From contig JAFURH010000077.1 of assembly GCA_017471945.1 (NCBI GenBank), forward strand, positions 1-47,737: DNA of 47,737 bases. The letters are read 5' to 3'. The translations under genes were made by a program, and so were the position numbers. The notes under the pieces were generated by a model. It saw nothing but the letters and a program-made list of their open reading frames with translations. It was not told where the DNA came from and did not search any database. This document shows, piece by piece, positions 1-6,569 of this stretch (position 1 is its first letter; every line of letters starts with the position of its first letter). Source of the DNA: Clostridia bacterium. GTDB lineage: Bacteria > Bacillota > Clostridia > Christensenellales > Borkfalkiaceae.

Positions 1-48
1 AAAAAATAATTAAAAGGCTTGCTTGTGTGCGGTAGGCGGTTTTGGACG

Positions 49-112
49 GTACTTAAGTACCTGCCAGTATAATGCCTTTTAGGGCAAAGTAAAGCCCCCA
101 TTTTAGTGGGGG
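49..112. other. Cluster of three compact hairpins, unidentified structured element
   Basis: A perfect 14-bp palindrome (GGTACTTAAGTACC, 49-62) is followed by a GCC-TTTTAG-GGC hairpin (about 74-84) and a CCCCCA-TTTTAG-TGGGGG hairpin (95-112). The two later hairpins share the loop TTTTAG. Such dense short stems suit a structured RNA or the end of an IS200/IS605-type or IscB-type element, but the gene that would go with it is left of the window. The rest of 1-325 holds no gene I can support. Confidence 0.35.
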
Positions 113-223
113 ATACTTACTTGCGTAAATTGAATTGGCGTGAGTAAATCAAAGTACTTTTCGTGATTTATGAAAAAATACTACTTCATTTTTTCCTTTA
201 AAATAAAGGCTTTTAGACGATTA

Positions 224-241
224 GTGCAACAAAAGTGCAAC
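224..241 (+). repeat. Two GTGCAAC direct repeats left of the att core
   Basis: GTGCAAC occurs at 224-230 and 235-241, with an 11-bp period. The same heptamer with the same period occurs to the right of the tRNA fragment. Short direct repeats flanking a core are what arm-type integrase sites look like; this role is inferred. Confidence 0.45.
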
Positions 242-325
242 ATTGGCTCATTTTGCATAAATGTATGTAAAAATTCACGTAAAAAATCAAACAAAATTCT
301 CGAAAAACGGGGAAACAGGCAACAA

Positions 326-358
326 AAAAGTGTTAGTTTTTGCAAAACTAACACTTTT
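326..358 (-). terminator. Rho-independent terminator of the tRNA-Ser gene
   Basis: A 15-bp perfect inverted repeat (326-340 and 344-358, loop TGC) directly follows the tRNA 3' CCA on the minus strand and continues into a T-rich run. It looks like the original terminator of the tRNA gene, so the DNA left of about 358 should be host or neighbouring-element sequence. Confidence 0.75.
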
Positions 359-416
359 GGCGCAGAAGACGAGATTCGAACTCGTGCTACGGTTTCCCAT
401 ACTACTCCCTTAGCAG
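358..416 (-). tRNA. tRNA-Ser(GCU) 3' fragment, attachment site
   Basis: Read on the minus strand this is the 3' part of a tRNA: anticodon loop CTGCTAA (anticodon GCT, serine), 3' anticodon stem GGGAG, a long class II variable arm, a T arm with TTCGAAT loop flanked by ACGAG and CTCGT, acceptor strand CTTCTGC, discriminator G and encoded CCA. The 5' acceptor strand, D arm and 5' anticodon stem are missing. The bases before the loop read AAGCAA and cannot pair with GGGAG. The break at the 5' edge of the anticodon loop is a common crossover point for tyrosine integrases, so this is read as an att site and not as a working tRNA. Confidence 0.85.
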
Positions 417-539
417 TTGCTTTTTTTCTTTCAAATAACCTGTGTTTTGTATAATATAACACGTATCCTTTCTAAAATCCAAAAATAATTTTCCTTTTAT
501 GCAAAACGGTAAATAACTTTTATAACTTTTTTCGCAATA

Positions 540-573
540 GTGCAACTTTTTTGCAACTTTTTTTGAGTGCAAC
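540..573 (+). repeat. Three (G/T)TGCAAC direct repeats right of the att core
   Basis: GTGCAAC at 540-546, TTGCAAC at 551-557 and GTGCAAC at 567-573 lie in the T-rich stretch inside the inferred element. The first two are 11 bp apart, as in the pair at 224-241. They are candidate arm-type integrase or excisionase sites. Confidence 0.45.
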
Positions 574-618
574 TTGTTGCGCTTTTTTTTATTTTACAGG
601 AGTTTGTTGAATATAAAA

Positions 619-837
619 ATGAATAAAAATAGACTTTCGTTTTGGTGTAATGACGACAAAGAACAAATACTTCGTATTTTTGCTACGAGCGGACTTTACC
701 TCCCCGAAAAATCGGACGGGTATTATGAGGGAACGGCGAGTAAAGCGGTGCGTGATACGACGAGTAGATATAACGTAAAGTCGAAAGCTCCACCGATTGG
801 AAAACCTACGAACTGTTTGGGCAAAGGCGGCAAGTAA
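619..837 (+). CDS. Small hypothetical ORF, 72 aa, doubtful
   Basis: An open frame from ATG 619 encodes 72 residues. I recognise no family, signal peptide or membrane segment. The only ribosome-like site (AGGAG at 598-602) is 16 nt upstream, too far for this ATG; a TTG start at 604-607 would suit it better. A second frame stays open across the 3' end into 840-1016, so the whole stretch may be the remains of a decayed gene. Between 838 and 1016 I see nothing else. Confidence 0.2.
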   Translation: MNKNRLSFWCNDDKEQILRIFATSGLYLPEKSDGYYEGTASKAVRDTTSRYNVKSKAPPIGKPTNCLGKGGK

Positions 838-1016
838 AAGAAAATCGGCTATCGGTTTTTAAGTTTTCGACCCTATTATTGCTTGAAAATACCTGCAATG
901 ATTTGAACGGCAATCAACAGAACACAAAGGCTTTTCGTATTTTAAGTCTTCTACGAAAAACGGTAGAAACGTCAACGTATAAATACAATTTCTTAAAGAT
1001 TATTTCCAAAAAAAAG

Positions 1017-1066
1017 AAAACGGCGGTATTTCGCAAAAGGGGCAGCGCGAAATACCGCCGTTTTTT
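1017..1066 (-). terminator. Strong bidirectional terminator after the AraC gene
   Basis: A perfect 18-bp stem (1017-1034 with 1047-1064) surrounds a 12-nt loop and has T runs on both strands. It sits about 30 bp past the stop of the minus-strand AraC gene and also shields the cluster from the left flank. Confidence 0.85.
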
Positions 1067-1094
1067 AGGCTTTAAGTTTATACGGCTTTAAAAA

Positions 1095-1880
1095 TCATTC
1101 ATTTTTCGAAGGGGGGGGGGTGTAGATTTTGTTGTTTTCGAGTAATTTTAACTGAAATTCATTTGGCGTAAATCCCGTTTCCTTTTTAAATACCCGACAA
1201 AAATAGGCGTGGTCGTCAAAGCCACAGGTTTCGGCAATTTCGTTGATTCGAAGATATCCGTCTTCTTTTTTGGATAATAATTGTTTGGCGAGCGTTAAGC
1301 GTTTTTGGAATAAAAACTTGGAAGGAGATATGCCGTGTTCCTTGATAAACAATTTTCGTATATGCTCTTTGGATAAGGGAACTAATTGATAAGCTTTTTC
1401 CAAATCGAATTTCGAGTCCGTGTAATGGTTAATAATTTCGTGAATGATGATTTGGGTAATGTTTGCTGAATCCGATTGCTTGATCAGCGTGTTCAAAAAA
1501 GCTTCGACGGTGTTTGTGTAGGCAAGATTTATCGGATGTTCTGCCGAAAATTGGTGAAAATAACGATAGGTCAATTTTAGAACCGAACAAAAATCCTTAC
1601 TCAAATCGGAAGAGGGAATTAAAAGCGGTTCTTTGATTGGCGGATTCCAATCTTCGATTGTCAAATGGATATTTTTAAAACCCAGAGAAGAATTATTAAC
1701 GTGTTGAAGGTTGGGAGGAATACAAATCGTTTCTCCTTTTTTGTATTCAATGATATGCTTGTCCGCAGTTTCAATCGTTCCCACACCTTCCGTCACATAG
1801 ATTATTTCCCAATCGTAATGCTTGTGCGGTTTAACTGTAAAAGTTTTTAAATGTTTTTCAATGTAGTTGATAATAGCCAT
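1095..1880 (-). CDS. AraC-family transcriptional regulator
   Basis: This 261-aa protein has an N-terminal cupin-like sensor half (about residues 5-100, with H/W-rich HKHYDWEIIYVTEG and a GETICIPPNLQH segment) and a C-terminal double HTH of the AraC type (about 160-250, ending INEIAETCGFDDHAYFCRVFKKETGFTP, quoted in parts: IAETCGFDD, YFCRVFKKETG, TPNEF). AraC proteins of this layout sense a sugar and activate the neighbouring catabolic operon. I choose ATG 1880, with GGGG about 7 nt upstream, over the in-frame TTG at 1886. It is divergent from the sugar cluster, so the likely targets are in 1930-2075 and the leader at 2460-2620. The last codons contain a run of ten C (G10 at 1111-1120 on the plus strand), so the C-terminal tail could vary by slippage. 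Confidence 0.9.
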   Translation of the reverse strand: MAIINYIEKHLKTFTVKPHKHYDWEIIYVTEGVGTIETADKHIIEYKKGETICIPPNLQHVNNSSLGFKNIHLTIEDWNPPIKEPLLIPSSDLSKDFCSVLKLTYRYFHQFSAEHPINLAYTNTVEAFLNTLIKQSDSANITQIIIHEIINHYTDSKFDLEKAYQLVPLSKEHIRKLFIKEHGISPSKFLFQKRLTLAKQLLSKKEDGYLRINEIAETCGFDDHAYFCRVFKKETGFTPNEFQLKLLENNKIYTPPPSKNE

Positions 1881-1922
1881 AACCAATCCCCGTACAAATT
1901 ATTTTAAATCATCGACGAAGGT

Positions 1923-1951
1923 ATTATACCAAAATAAGGAAAATTTGGCAA
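1923..1951 (-). promoter_or_regulatory. Sigma-A promoter of the AraC gene
   Basis: On the minus strand -35 is TTGCCA (1946-1951) and -10 is TATAAT (1923-1928), with a 17-bp spacer, about 45 bp before the start codon. Confidence 0.75.
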
Positions 1952-2037
1952 ATCTTTTTTATGGCATATCTAAAAAGTCCAAAATTATCACTATTTTCTC
2001 CAACGGCAAACGGATGACGGGGACGGGAGATGTATGA

Positions 2038-2043
2038 TATAAT
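2038..2043 (+). promoter_or_regulatory. -10 box of a likely activator-dependent promoter
   Basis: TATAAT lies 32 bp before the start of the broken heparinase-like gene. No good -35 is present at the expected spacing (about 2015-2020), which is what a promoter needing an AraC activator would look like. Confidence 0.45.
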
Positions 2044-2074
2044 ATAGTTGTAAAAACTGATCGGGGATGATTTT

Positions 2075-2436
2075 ATGTTCGCGTATAATTATGAAAATTT
2101 AAGCCGCATTGCACGAGGATAGTCGGGCAAAAGTTTTATGCAACGAATAAAGGAAGCATACGAAACGGCTTATGCGGGTAAGCCGATTTACGCATTGGAA
2201 TATTCTCAATTTAAGCGTTTTTATATTGACGGGGACAGGGACTCTTTTCAGTCACAGTATTTTGACCGCAGACGTAGGTTGCGCTTATTGCAAGCATTGG
2301 CGTTGACCGACGACCGTTATTTGGAGGATTTGGAAAATATTTTGTCCGCAATTTGCGACGAGTTTATATCTAATCGATTACGTCGTGGAAGATGCGGAGA
2401 AAGAAACGGAGTTTTTCTTTTCTTTCGAGGATTAGT
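2075..2436 (+). pseudogene. Heparinase II/III-like protein, broken by stop codon and internal deletion
   Basis: The ATG at 2075 opens a frame interrupted by TAG at 2120-2122, which continues to about 2370. The reading matches the N-terminal helical start of heparinase II/III-like polysaccharide lyases (a YSQFKRFYIDGDR segment, then a YFDRRRRLRLLQALALTDD segment and an AICDEF segment). Around 2370 the sense shifts to another frame reading IDYVVEDAEKETEFFF and ending FED-stop at 2434-2436, which looks like the native C-terminus. Some 400-500 middle residues are therefore missing, and the gene carries both a nonsense mutation and an internal deletion. The intact enzyme would have cut uronate-containing glycan. 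It still has a promoter-like box and a GGGGATGA ribosome site. Confidence 0.7.
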
Positions 2437-2543
2437 CTTCTAAATAAACGTTTTTATTTCGCATTATTTTTTTCTCCGTGTTCGTAGTTTTCGACGATAT
2501 AACGCACCCACCCGAAAAACGTAGAAAAGATAGTTATTTAAAC

Positions 2544-2592
2544 AGTCGGAAAAGCCTTTAGCCGATGGACTTTTTCGACTTACACAATCGGC
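2544..2592 (+). promoter_or_regulatory. Candidate pseudoknot leader RNA, copy A
   Basis: Stem 1 pairs AGTCGGAAAAG (2544-2554) with CTTTTTCGACT (2570-2580), 11 bp with one G-U. The 15-nt loop holds GCCGAT (2561-2566), which pairs perfectly with ATCGGC at 2587-2592 downstream of stem 1. That order is the topology of an H-type pseudoknot. It ends 31 nt before the next start codon, just ahead of the ribosome site AGGAGG. A second copy lies at 29620-29668 with the same loop and linker lengths. I do not recognise a known riboswitch class. Confidence 0.6.
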
Positions 2593-2623
2593 AAAAAAAT
2601 TATATTTTCAAGGAGGCTATAAA

Positions 2624-2773
2624 ATGAAGCAAAACAAAAAAACTTACGAATTGGCGGTTGTACGCATTACGCGTTTAACGAGCAACGACGTGTTTTTGCT
2701 GGTGTCAACCGAGAACGGCGTAGTGACAAAGGACAGGGATTGGAGCGGTTTTGGGCAAGGAGGTGATATCTAA
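2624..2773 (+). CDS. Short conserved-type peptide ORF, 49 aa
   Basis: ATG 2624 follows AAGGAGG by 9 nt, an excellent ribosome site, and the stop overlaps the next start (TAATG). The 49-residue product is polar to mildly hydrophobic (ELAVVRITRLTSNDVFLLVS) with a Gly/Asp-rich end (WSGFGQGGDI) and has no signal peptide. Short ORFs with this plan (a V-x-R-hydrophobic start and a Gly/Asp tail) are common in Clostridia next to secreted proteins, but I know no function. Coupling to the next gene and the structured leader suggest it is either a leader peptide controlling that gene or a small product of its own. Confidence 0.6.
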   Translation: MKQNKKTYELAVVRITRLTSNDVFLLVSTENGVVTKDRDWSGFGQGGDI

Positions 2774-4779
2774 TGAAAAGAGATCGTAAAATTCTTTTGA
2801 GTGTATTAGCATTGGCGTGTGTAGCAACGGGTGCGTTCGGCGTCAGCAATCTCAACGTTAGCGCTTCGGCAAGCGCAACGGAATCGACGATTCCCACGCT
2901 TACAGAAGAGAACCCGGTGGAGTTTAAAGCGGGCGCGGCGATTCGTATTGACACGGTTAATACGACGGTGGACAAATCGGAGTCCGGTATCCGTTTTACG
3001 GCTTACGTTCACGAAAGCGTGAAAGATAACGGACTCGGTATGCTTATATTGCCTTGCGATATCGTAGATATGTATAACGATTACGTAGAAGCTCAGCAAA
3101 CGGCAAGCGAAACGGCAAAGGACTTAATCGGCTGGCTGAGCGAGAACGACGTCACGCTTGACGAGGTTGGCGGAACGTTCGAAGCGGAGGATATCTGGGA
3201 AACGACGACGACGGGAACCTATGAGGTGAAGGGCGGCATTTATAAAATGCTTGCAGACCATTATCTCGACGACTATACGGCAATCGCCTTCTACGGCGCA
3301 GAAACGGCGCGTACGTACGTTTCTTCCGATATCGAAAAATCTATTTTGCGCGTAGCGGACGCTGCGCTGCCGGACTATGCAGGCGGCACGGAGGACGATG
3401 AAGAGGCGATAAAGGCATTGAATGCGATCAGATCGCACGCCGTAGGGTATAACACTGTGGAACAAGCTTTGGTTCGTGACGTGAATTACGAGCATAACTC
3501 GTTTGAGTTTAATCGCGACGTACTCGATAAAACTGGTGCAAGCGCTAGTAATCTACAAGTCAAGCAGACGGTGGGCGACCGTGATAACGTGGTTATCCAA
3601 AAAATGACGGGAAACGGCACGACGTATGATGAAAACACTGCCGTTCAAGGGAATGCTATGGGACGAATTGCGGTTGCCCCTTCGACGGGCGCAGTGCAAA
3701 ATTTGAATTACTACGCTGTGGCGGACGTTAAGTTGGAACACTTCCAAGCGGACGGAACGCTGAATTCAGAAGGAAAGAGCTATTTCGGCTTTGTTCTCAC
3801 GGGGAGCGACGCGTCGGGGGTCACGCACAACGTCGGCTTCCGCTACGATTACAATTTGGGCGTATTCACGAACGAAACGAGTATATATGAATCGAAAAAC
3901 GTAGCCGTTACGGATTTGGTGAGAGTCGTGGATACGGAGAACGGTTGGGCGACCACGACGTTTGATTTTTCGGATTGGAACACCGTCGTAATCAATCTTG
4001 TGGAATATCACAAGCTGGGCTTGACGGACGCTACGATTTCCTTCTGTAATTTTACCGATTTTACGGCAGACGCATCCTACGTGAATTTGTATATCGATAA
4101 CTACCGCTATATAACGCCTGAGCTTTTGGACTACGAAAGCGACGGAAAATACTACGCGGCGGACGACGGTTGCACGCGTTTGACAATGCATACCTACAAT
4201 AAGGAACTGCACACTCAGCACACTGGGAACGGCTCAACGGCGACGTTTACCACCGTTTTGGGGGATAAAAACGTTGTCAAGTTTTCGACTTCCTTGACGG
4301 AAGAAGCGAGGACTTACGGAAATGAGGCTTATTACTACGGAAGATGCTTATCGTTTGACTTAACCGATATTGACGTATCCAATAAATATTTATTGTTTGA
4401 TATATTCGTTCCCGACGATGCATGGGAAGGGGAGTTAACGCAAACGTCTGTGTATAAGTATCTCCCTAATTTCGAACTGAAAAAATCGAGTATGAGTGGT
4501 TGGGCTAAACCGGCATATGCGTGGGACGCTACGTTAGGTGGATTCGGCTTTGACAAAGCTTGGGCGTTTTTCGTTGACGAAAATATGAATAAGACGGTAT
4601 TGAAGAAAGGCTGGAATACCGTATGTATCGACCCGAGCCAAAGTTCAAGTCTGGCTACTAATTATCTTAACGGAACGTTATACTTGCACATTGAAATCGA
4701 ATTGCCGGACGGCGGCAATGCGGACGGAAAGGAGCTTGTGGCTTACTATTACGACGTTCGGATCAAGAACAAAGAATAA
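2773..4779 (+). CDS. Secreted multidomain protein, probable glycan binding
   Basis: The 668-aa product has a signal peptide (about residues 1-33, cut near VSASAS), no lipobox and no membrane anchor, so it is probably released. Residues about 45-240 form one module (FKAGAAIRIDT...SGIRFTAYVH, with the dots marking a skip) found in Clostridial secreted proteins. Two beta-rich modules follow, about 245-440 and 450-668. The last contains KYLLFDIFVPDDAW and GWNTVCIDPSQ, matching GYIFFDMYIPK and AWNTVRIDMN in the lipoprotein at 13444-16035. They are probably jelly-roll carbohydrate-binding modules. No catalytic motif is visible. It is translationally coupled to the short ORF before it. Confidence 0.75.
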   Translation: MKRDRKILLSVLALACVATGAFGVSNLNVSASASATESTIPTLTEENPVEFKAGAAIRIDTVNTTVDKSESGIRFTAYVHESVKDNGLGMLILPCDIVDMYNDYVEAQQTASETAKDLIGWLSENDVTLDEVGGTFEAEDIWETTTTGTYEVKGGIYKMLADHYLDDYTAIAFYGAETARTYVSSDIEKSILRVADAALPDYAGGTEDDEEAIKALNAIRSHAVGYNTVEQALVRDVNYEHNSFEFNRDVLDKTGASASNLQVKQTVGDRDNVVIQKMTGNGTTYDENTAVQGNAMGRIAVAPSTGAVQNLNYYAVADVKLEHFQADGTLNSEGKSYFGFVLTGSDASGVTHNVGFRYDYNLGVFTNETSIYESKNVAVTDLVRVVDTENGWATTTFDFSDWNTVVINLVEYHKLGLTDATISFCNFTDFTADASYVNLYIDNYRYITPELLDYESDGKYYAADDGCTRLTMHTYNKELHTQHTGNGSTATFTTVLGDKNVVKFSTSLTEEARTYGNEAYYYGRCLSFDLTDIDVSNKYLLFDIFVPDDAWEGELTQTSVYKYLPNFELKKSSMSGWAKPAYAWDATLGGFGFDKAWAFFVDENMNKTVLKKGWNTVCIDPSQSSSLATNYLNGTLYLHIEIELPDGGNADGKELVAYYYDVRIKNKE

Positions 4780-4792
4780 GAAAGCTTAGGCG

Positions 4793-4815
4793 TGCGCGAA
4801 TAACGACGGCGCGCA
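4793..4815 (+). other. Intergenic GC hairpin
   Basis: TGCGCG (4793-4798) pairs with CGCGCA (4810-4815). No T run follows, so it is more likely an RNA-processing or stabilising stem before the binding-protein gene than a terminator. Confidence 0.35.
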
Positions 4816-4847
4816 AATAAGCGAAAAAATGTTGGAGAATAATTATT

Positions 4848-6485
4848 ATGAAAGCAAAACAAAAAATAGCATTACTCTGCGCAGCGACGATTGTGGCGGG
4901 GAGCGGGTTCGGCGCCTGTTCGAGTGACGTTGAAGCTATCGACAAAAAGAAAACGCAGCTTTACATAGCGAACTATGAGGCGGGTCTGGGCTCGCGGTGG
5001 CTGGACGATTACGAGGCAGCGTTTGAAAAAGCCTATGCGGGCGAGTCTTTCGAAACAGGGAAGAAAGGCGTACAGGTTATCGTTTCTAAGGATAAATCGA
5101 TGTACACGGGCGATGCGCTGTACAACAACGAATCGATGACGACGGGCGATATCAATTTGTATTTTTGCGACAACGTTGACGTTTATAAATTCCAGCAAGA
5201 GGGCTGGCTCGCCGATATTACTGACGTCGTGAAAGAAACGTTGCCCGGAGAAGCGAAAACGATAGAAGACAAATTGTCGGCAGATCAAAAGGCAGGATAT
5301 CAGGTAGAGGGAAAATACTATGCTTTGCCTCACTACGAATCTTATAAAGGTATCGTGTACGACGTGGATTTGTTCGACGAACGTGGCTACTATTTCGACG
5401 GCGACGGCGAAATACTCGGCGTACCGCTGACGGAAGAAACGATTCTTTCGGCGGGCCCTGACGGGAAAGAAAATACGTTGGACGACGGGCTTCCCGCAAC
5501 CTACGAACAGTTTTTCGCACTTTGTAAGTTTATTAAGAACGACGGGGTGTATCCTATCATCTGGACGGGACAATACCGTGATTCTTATACCCAAAGCTTG
5601 TTAGAAGCGCTTGCTGCCGACTACGAAGGCGTGGCAGGCTCTAAGGTGAGATATGCTTTATCGGAAACGCCTGCGGACGCATCGATCGTGACGGGCTTTG
5701 ACGGCAATGGGAAACCGATCGTGGAAACGAAGGCAGTTTCGCAGAGCAATTACGAGGAGCTTTATAAGCTTGCCGGAACTTATTATTCAATGAGCTTTTT
5801 GGAAAGCATATTAAAAGGGAATTATTACCACTCGTACTCTTTTAGCGACGTACATTCTCACGAGATGACGCAATATCTGTTTTTGTATTCGCGTTATGAT
5901 TCCGCCATTGTGGATAAGCCGATCGCAATGATGTTGGAAGGCACGTGGTGGGAAGAAGAAGCTTCTTCCACGTTTAAGGAGATGGCAGAAAACTATGACG
6001 GTGCGGGAAGAACGGATAGACGCTTCGGGCTTATGACGTTGCCGAAGGTAGACGAATCGAAAATCGGTCAAACCACGTTGATTGGAGGTTCGTCGGAGAT
6101 GGTGGTTAATAAAGCGTCTTCGGCGGCGCAATTAAAAGCGGCGAAGGCATTTATCAAGTTTATTTCCACTGACGAGAATTTGAGAAAATTCCACACGATG
6201 ACGGGCGTAGGGCGCGCTTATTCCTACGAATTGACAAGCTTGGATTTGGATATGTTATCGTATTCGGCGTTGCAATTATACGACAACAAAAAGAGTGCGA
6301 CCATTGCTTACAGCGACTTGTTGTCGCCGCAAATATCCGGTTGGTATGCAGCGAATAAAAGTAAGCTGTGGCTGTATCGTGCGCGAAAAGGAAATTCGAT
6401 CTATTATAACGCGATTTTCGGGTTAGACGCCGGTCTTAGTGCGCGGGAATATTTTGAAGCTGTTGTCAACTACAATAAAAAATAA
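4848..6485 (+). CDS. ABC sugar transporter, extracellular substrate-binding lipoprotein
   Basis: The 545-aa protein starts with a lipoprotein signal ending in FGAC (Cys24). The mature part has the features of family 1 sugar-binding proteins: a YIANYEAGLGSRWLDDYEAAF start, a P-A-x-Y-E-Q-F-F-A-L-C-K-F hinge segment (about 212-224), MLEGTWWEEE, and MVVNKASSAAQLKAAKAFIKF near the C-terminus (given as two pieces, MVVNKASS and AAKAFIKF). It would capture an oligosaccharide at the membrane and pass it to the two permeases that follow. Its length, above the usual 420-450 aa, is typical of binding proteins for longer oligosaccharides (LipO/YtcQ type). No ATPase gene is present in the cluster, so a shared MsmX-type ATPase encoded elsewhere is expected. 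Confidence 0.93.
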   Translation: MKAKQKIALLCAATIVAGSGFGACSSDVEAIDKKKTQLYIANYEAGLGSRWLDDYEAAFEKAYAGESFETGKKGVQVIVSKDKSMYTGDALYNNESMTTGDINLYFCDNVDVYKFQQEGWLADITDVVKETLPGEAKTIEDKLSADQKAGYQVEGKYYALPHYESYKGIVYDVDLFDERGYYFDGDGEILGVPLTEETILSAGPDGKENTLDDGLPATYEQFFALCKFIKNDGVYPIIWTGQYRDSYTQSLLEALAADYEGVAGSKVRYALSETPADASIVTGFDGNGKPIVETKAVSQSNYEELYKLAGTYYSMSFLESILKGNYYHSYSFSDVHSHEMTQYLFLYSRYDSAIVDKPIAMMLEGTWWEEEASSTFKEMAENYDGAGRTDRRFGLMTLPKVDESKIGQTTLIGGSSEMVVNKASSAAQLKAAKAFIKFISTDENLRKFHTMTGVGRAYSYELTSLDLDMLSYSALQLYDNKKSATIAYSDLLSPQISGWYAANKSKLWLYRARKGNSIYYNAIFGLDAGLSAREYFEAVVNYNKK

Positions 6486-6510
6486 ATAAAAACAGAAAGG
6501 CGTTTCAGGA

Positions 6511-6539
6511 AAGGGCGACGAGTGCTTTTCGTCGCCCTT
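6511..6539 (+). other. Hairpin between binding protein and permease genes
   Basis: AAGGGCGACGA (6511-6521) pairs perfectly with TCGTCGCCCTT (6529-6539) around a 7-nt loop, with no T run. A stem at this position often protects the upstream mRNA, so that more binding protein than permease is made. Confidence 0.6.
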
Positions 6540-6569
6540 GAAAGCATAAAAAACGTTAGAGGTGAAAAT

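Noticed and set aside
170-454. 94-aa plus-strand frame and 93-aa minus-strand frame across the left end
   Set aside because: Both run through the tRNA fragment and its terminator; the peptide EDEIRTRATVSHTTPL is the well-known false translation of a tRNA-Ser 3' end.
879-1091. 70-aa plus-strand frame
   Set aside because: It reads straight through the perfect terminator at 1017-1066, has a non-ATG start without a ribosome site, and has low-complexity composition.
4872-5594. 240-aa minus-strand frame
   Set aside because: Antisense to the substrate-binding lipoprotein gene, with no promoter or ribosome site and a composition typical of shadow frames.
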